DNA from: a bacterium
GTDB lineage: Bacteria > Chloroflexota > Dormibacteria > Aeolococcales > Aeolococcaceae
Length of the DNA: 47,836 nucleotides
Assembly: GCA_021803465.1 (NCBI GenBank)
Contig: JAJZLL010000028.1
Location: 1 to 47,836 of the forward strand
Direction of reading: 5' to 3'
The translations under genes were made by a program, and so were the position numbers. Of the stretch, positions 44,250 to 47,836 are shown one piece after another. Under the pieces are notes generated by a model. It was not told the DNA's origin and ran no database searches. It saw only the letters and a program-made list of their open reading frames with translations. Each line of letters opens with the position of its first letter. Position 1 is the stretch's first letter.

Positions 44250-44723
44250 ATGGAACTTGACTGGTCGGATGGCCCATCCAGGACATCGCTTTCCCCGAAT
44301 GAACAGGACACACGTGTCCTGCCACTGCATGAGCGGCTTCCAGCAGAGGTGCTCATTGTCGGTGGCGGCTCCAGCAGGTCATATCCCAGGCTCCACAGGG
44401 GTGAGGTCGGACTCGATGTTGCAGTGCATGCAGCGCCTGACGTGTATGGCACCATCCTAGAGGCTCCATTTCCTGAGCGGACCTTCAGGCGTGTTGTCTT
44501 CCAGTGGCTGCCAGTCGCGCTCTGCTGGAATGCGTCTGCACTCCGCGACGCGCTGCGACTCCTTCGCGAGGGTGGGGAGCTCCGCATTGAGACATCCCGG
44601 AATGCTATTCCCTGGGATGTCGAGGATCTCCTTGCGGAATGCGGCTTCTCCCATGTGAAGATCGTTCCCCTGGGAAGAAGCGACCTTCCCCATGGAGTGG
44701 CAGTGACTGCGCTCCGTGTGTAG
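44250..44723 (+). CDS. Minimal methyltransferase-like protein
   Basis: 157 aa. AEVLIVGGGSSRSYPRL resembles SAM-binding motif I. TILEAPFPERTFRRVVFQWLP takes the place of motif II (LPFPDxSFD-like) and ALRDALRLLREGGELRIET that of motif III, as in Methyltransf_11 proteins. The protein is shorter than normal (about 200 aa or more), and the acidic end of the SAM strand is GLDVAVHAAPDV. It may be a reduced or degenerate class I methyltransferase; activity is uncertain. It is divergent from the mannosidase gene with 113 bp between them. Confidence 0.6.
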   Translation: MELDWSDGPSRTSLSPNEQDTRVLPLHERLPAEVLIVGGGSSRSYPRLHRGEVGLDVAVHAAPDVYGTILEAPFPERTFRRVVFQWLPVALCWNASALRDALRLLREGGELRIETSRNAIPWDVEDLLAECGFSHVKIVPLGRSDLPHGVAVTALRV

Positions 44724-44763
44724 GCACGCCTGTGCTGAGAGGGGTTCCTTCTGTGGGGCTGTC

Positions 44764-45774
44764 TCAGCTGGACTTCAGACGGGGTGGGTCTTTGCGCTTG
44801 GTTGGCGTTCCTGAAGACTGCAGTGGGCGTGCTGGACTGCGTGGCGAACGAGCTGAGGGAGGGGTCCTGTACACGCTGTGGAGCTGGAAGATGTCGCAGG
44901 TGTCGAGCACGAGGTTCCCAAGATGCCTGAACCGCTTCCGTTCATTGACAGCGACACGGTAGGCAAGCACTGCAAGGAGTGGACTTGTGATGAGGAGCCA
45001 GAACGCGCACCAGTTGTACCAGTGGAGTGCGGGCACGAGGTCAATGCGGAGTGCCTTGAGGGAGTTTCGCACATGGGGCACATGGAAAGTGACATGCCTG
45101 ACGGAGTTTCCCTCAACGCGTGGACTCCTTGCATGGGGATTCGCTTCGTCAAAGGCCTGGAGCGGCATCCATCCGTAGTTGATGACGGAGGCATGCACAG
45201 CAGTGTCAGTCACTCCTGTGAATGCGACATCAGCTCCTATGAGTGGCTTCTCGACATTGAAGAGATACACGATGGAGACCGTTGCGACTACGCTCACGAG
45301 CGCAAATGTGGGAATGGAGAATGCGAGGTAGCGGGAGGAAAGATACCAGATGCCGAACGCAAGAAGGCCACAGAATGTCGCGACACGGAGTGCAGCGAGG
45401 AACCATGCGAGGTTGGGAATGATGGCGACTTCCCTGCCAACGATGTCGCCTGGTGCGACTGTCCATGGGTCGATGCCTGGAAGCGCATCTCCCTTGGTGG
45501 TGAAGGTGCCATTGGCGTGTGTGGCGTGTATGCGGTGCATGAACACCTGGGTGGGTGCGAGTGGTGGACGGAAGGCGATGATGCGGCCAGGGGCTATGTG
45601 GTGGTCCGCAGTGTTGACAACAACAATGCTTCCCACTGGAATCGTGGGCACCATCGAACCAGTGGTGACAGTGTAGAGCCGGTACGGAGTGACACGGGGA
45701 AAGAGGAGGACTGCAGCAAGGATGCATGCTGACAGTCCGCAGAGTGCCACAAGAAGCTTCGCTGAACGGGTCAT
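44764..45774 (-). CDS. sipW: SipW-like signal peptidase I (S26B, Ser/His type)
   Basis: 336 aa. The N-terminal transmembrane anchor is followed by the catalytic Ser40 in TTGSMVPTIPVGSIVVV. His80 in VFMHRIHA replaces the Lys of ordinary signal peptidases, the mark of the ER/SipW type. DALPGIDPWTVAPGDIVG is the conserved box E. After the protease come two more helices, an external domain (about residues 165-250) and a final membrane segment, longer than Bacillus SipW (about 190 aa). It overlaps the LamG gene stop by 4 bp (ATGA), so it probably processes that protein. Confidence 0.9.
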   Translation of the reverse strand: MTRSAKLLVALCGLSACILAAVLLFPRVTPYRLYTVTTGSMVPTIPVGSIVVVNTADHHIAPGRIIAFRPPLAPTQVFMHRIHATHANGTFTTKGDALPGIDPWTVAPGDIVGREVAIIPNLAWFLAALRVATFCGLLAFGIWYLSSRYLAFSIPTFALVSVVATVSIVYLFNVEKPLIGADVAFTGVTDTAVHASVINYGWMPLQAFDEANPHARSPRVEGNSVRHVTFHVPHVRNSLKALRIDLVPALHWYNWCAFWLLITSPLLAVLAYRVAVNERKRFRHLGNLVLDTCDIFQLHSVYRTPPSARSPRSPARPLQSSGTPTKRKDPPRLKSS

Positions 45775-47834
45775 ACAACACTTACAGATGCAGTGGCACT
45801 GTAGTTCACAGCTGCTGTGAATGCTCCAGCTGTGGATGAGATGGCAAGGGGAATGGACAGGTTGAGGCCAGCAATGGCTGTGGTCGAGTCCTGCAGGGTG
45901 ACGGTGAGGGAAAGGGGAGTGCCTGGGACGACATTGGGAAGCACGAACTGCGCATTTTCAAGGGAGGCGAGCGTGGTGGTGGAAGCTGGTGCAGGACAGG
46001 CGCCACTGCCAGAAGGGAGAAGGCAGCTTGTGCCTCCCGTGTTGTTCTGGATGGTGATGTTCACAAGCGCGCAGATGTCGGTCGATGTAAGTGGCCAATA
46101 CGAAGTTGGAGCATCTGCAAGGACTGTGGACTGAAACTGAGTCTGGGAGGATGCCCCATTGAGGGCAGATATTGCGGCCTGGCTGAGAACGGTGGGGAAC
46201 ACCATGACATTCGAGAGACTGCCAGCGAAATATGCCTGGGATGGTGGATCCGGCCAGCCAATGGTCTCGTTGCCCCAGCCGATGTGCCAGTACCCTGTGT
46301 ACACCTGGGCAGTAGTGACTGTGGGATTCGTAGCGACCAGTGAGCCATCGACATAGAGCTTCATGCCAGTCGAGGCGGAGAGAGTGGCGACAGCGAAGTG
46401 CCACGCTCCGTTGTCGTACGTTCCAGGGCTAGCTATTTCCTGTGTGGATCCAGGGTAGATGCCGAACACGACATGCCCAGTGCTGTCCACCCAGATGTTC
46501 CGGTCCCAGGTTGCCTGACCACCATTGGCCTGGGAGTTCGCAAAGCCGATGATGGTGCCACCGCCACTTCCTGGCTGGGTGTTGAACCACCCGCCTATGG
46601 AGAATGTCTGGGGATTGGCGTACTGGTTGGTGGTCTGGATCCATCCTGACGTTCCATCGAAGGTGTACGAGGTGACACCCCCGAAGGGTGCGCCTGATGC
46701 CACACTGTACCCTCCAAGGAGCGACCCTGTGTTCGCATTGCCAGAAAGGTCTGGTGCTGAGGTCAGCAGGCCTGGAAGGGGGGCTGTGGTCGAGTCAAGG
46801 GTGGTGAGTGGCCAGTAGGAGGTGGGAGTGAATGTGGCAATGTCTGCAGCAGCTGCAGCCTGTGAAGTCTCTCCCGAAAGGGTAGTGGCATCCGCCTGGG
46901 TGAGTGCTGCGGGAATGACTGCGACATTCGAGATGTCCCCGGAGAAATACGAAGATGCTGGCGCTCCTGCCCATCCTGTGAGGTCCCCAAATCCGAGGTG
47001 CCAGTACCCTGTGTAGCTCATGGCACGGAATGGCGGATTGTGCGTTCCTGCAGCAGCACCATCAATGTAGAGCCGCATGTGTGGTGTTCCACCTCCATTC
47101 GTCAGCACAGCGACAACGGAATGCCACAGGCCATCATTGAGGCCTGAGACAGTGCTCGTGAGCTCCTGCTTTCGGCCGTTGTTCTGGAGCACGCTAAAGA
47201 CCACCTTGCCAGTGGCATCAACCCAGAGGGCTCTGTCCGATCTCGTTGCACCGGCTGTTCCCTGGACATTCGTGAAATCGATGAGGGGGCCAGAAGCAGT
47301 GGTCCGGAACCAGACGACAAGTGTTGCGGGAGTGGGATCTGTCTGCTGGACAACAGTCTCGATGTGGCCTGCTGTGCCATCAAAGGTGAGTGCTGTGTCA
47401 GAGGGAAAGGGGGCTGTTGACGACTGCTGGACACCATACTGGAGGACGCCAGTGTCGTTCGCTGCAGTGGATGTGTCTGGCGTCGTCAGCACACCGCAGC
47501 TCGATGCAGCGAGAGTGACGTTCTGTGCTGTAAGGGTGCTGAGTGAGGAAATGGTGTCTGTCGTACTGGCGCTTCCACCATTGAGGCCAGTTGGAAGGAG
47601 GGTGCCGGTGCAGTTCGTCTGGACATCAGTGGAGATGGTCGTTGATGTCGATGTGCACGAGGTGCTCCCCTGGGACTTCAAGACGAGCGCTCCGCTCCCG
47701 TACTGGGATGCATTGCCGGCAATCTGTGCAGTAAACGCGTTGTTCACATTGGGAACAGCTGCGAGTACTGCAATGGCTCCAATAACTGCCCCAATGAAGG
47801 AAGCGGACACTGTCCGTGTCCGCTTCGCATTCAT
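45771..47834 (-). CDS. Secreted double-LamG surface protein with SipW-type signal
   Basis: 687 aa. The N-terminus has a basic start (MNAKRTR), a hydrophobic stretch (about residues 11-30) and NNAFTAQIAGN, resembling TasA/CalY-type proteins cut by SipW. LamG-like (concanavalin-fold) domains lie at about 148-310 and 388-550. Each runs from LTFDGTAGHIE or YTFDGTSGWIQ through LYIDGA or LYVDGS to GDISNVAV or GSLSNVMV. A Thr/Ser-rich region with paired Cys precedes them (about 60-113). The C-terminal 130 residues form a beta-rich tail. It could bind glycans on the cell surface or in a matrix. Its stop overlaps the peptidase start; upstream sequence is outside the window. Confidence 0.85.
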   Translation of the reverse strand: MNAKRTRTVSASFIGAVIGAIAVLAAVPNVNNAFTAQIAGNASQYGSGALVLKSQGSTSCTSTSTTISTDVQTNCTGTLLPTGLNGGSASTTDTISSLSTLTAQNVTLAASSCGVLTTPDTSTAANDTGVLQYGVQQSSTAPFPSDTALTFDGTAGHIETVVQQTDPTPATLVVWFRTTASGPLIDFTNVQGTAGATRSDRALWVDATGKVVFSVLQNNGRKQELTSTVSGLNDGLWHSVVAVLTNGGGTPHMRLYIDGAAAGTHNPPFRAMSYTGYWHLGFGDLTGWAGAPASSYFSGDISNVAVIPAALTQADATTLSGETSQAAAAADIATFTPTSYWPLTTLDSTTAPLPGLLTSAPDLSGNANTGSLLGGYSVASGAPFGGVTSYTFDGTSGWIQTTNQYANPQTFSIGGWFNTQPGSGGGTIIGFANSQANGGQATWDRNIWVDSTGHVVFGIYPGSTQEIASPGTYDNGAWHFAVATLSASTGMKLYVDGSLVATNPTVTTAQVYTGYWHIGWGNETIGWPDPPSQAYFAGSLSNVMVFPTVLSQAAISALNGASSQTQFQSTVLADAPTSYWPLTSTDICALVNITIQNNTGGTSCLLPSGSGACPAPASTTTLASLENAQFVLPNVVPGTPLSLTVTLQDSTTAIAGLNLSIPLAISSTAGAFTAAVNYSATASVSVV

Positions 47835-47836
47835 GG

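Overview
The window is about 57% GC bacterial chromosome, densely coding, with Shine-Dalgarno starts and several ATGA operon overlaps. Monoderm-type traits stand out: a SipW-like Ser/His signal peptidase next to a surface protein, large secreted Cys-pair repeat proteins and lipoproteins. A sulfide:quinone oxidoreductase, DsrC and DsrE cluster points to sulfur oxidation. The gene mix fits a Gram-positive-like, perhaps acidophilic, sulfur-metabolising bacterium (Sulfobacillus-like Firmicutes, Actinobacteria or Chloroflexota-like lineages). The phylum cannot be fixed from the sequence alone.

Layout. 1-7294: surface polysaccharide locus with the end of a membrane glycosyltransferase, tryptophanyl-tRNA synthetase, GDP-mannose 4,6-dehydratase, two GT4 glycosyltransferases and a Wzm/Wzt-type ABC exporter; all but the first gene lie on the minus strand. 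7421-14883: housekeeping genes (rpiA, tRNA-Val, a uridine-kinase-like P-loop protein, an aldo/keto reductase, dtd, a GH63-like glycosidase, an asparaginase-type Ntn hydrolase, a novel zinc-site protein and a membrane GGDEF cyclase). 14916-17663: a giant Cys-pair repeat surface protein of 14 repeats, broken by one in-frame amber codon.

17835-23034: tRNA-Phe(GAA) followed by a small degenerate integrative island. An exact 48-bp repeat of the tRNA 3' half brackets it (17867-17914 and 22987-23034). It carries a HEAT-repeat gene cut in two by an intact IS3-family element, a truncated tyrosine integrase, a cupin, two small membrane proteins and a lipoprotein.

23284-37404: uncharacterised genes (a 355-aa protein, a duplicated TPR protein, a 212-aa protein), a NatAB-type ABC exporter, an MFS carrier, a lipoprotein related to the repeat protein, a Mg2+-type P-ATPase with a His-rich tail, an UPF0104 flippase-like protein and a frameshifted YkoP-like gene. 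37415-38056: a second copy of the novel zinc-site family. 38214-40293: the sqr-dsrC-dsrE operon. 40301-44723: two hypotheticals, a GH38 alpha-mannosidase and a minimal methyltransferase-like protein. 44764-47834: a secreted double-LamG protein translationally coupled to a SipW-like signal peptidase.

Together the genes emphasise building, exporting and trimming a mannose- or fucose-type surface glycan, decorating the surface with beta-propeller and LamG proteins, and oxidising reduced sulfur.
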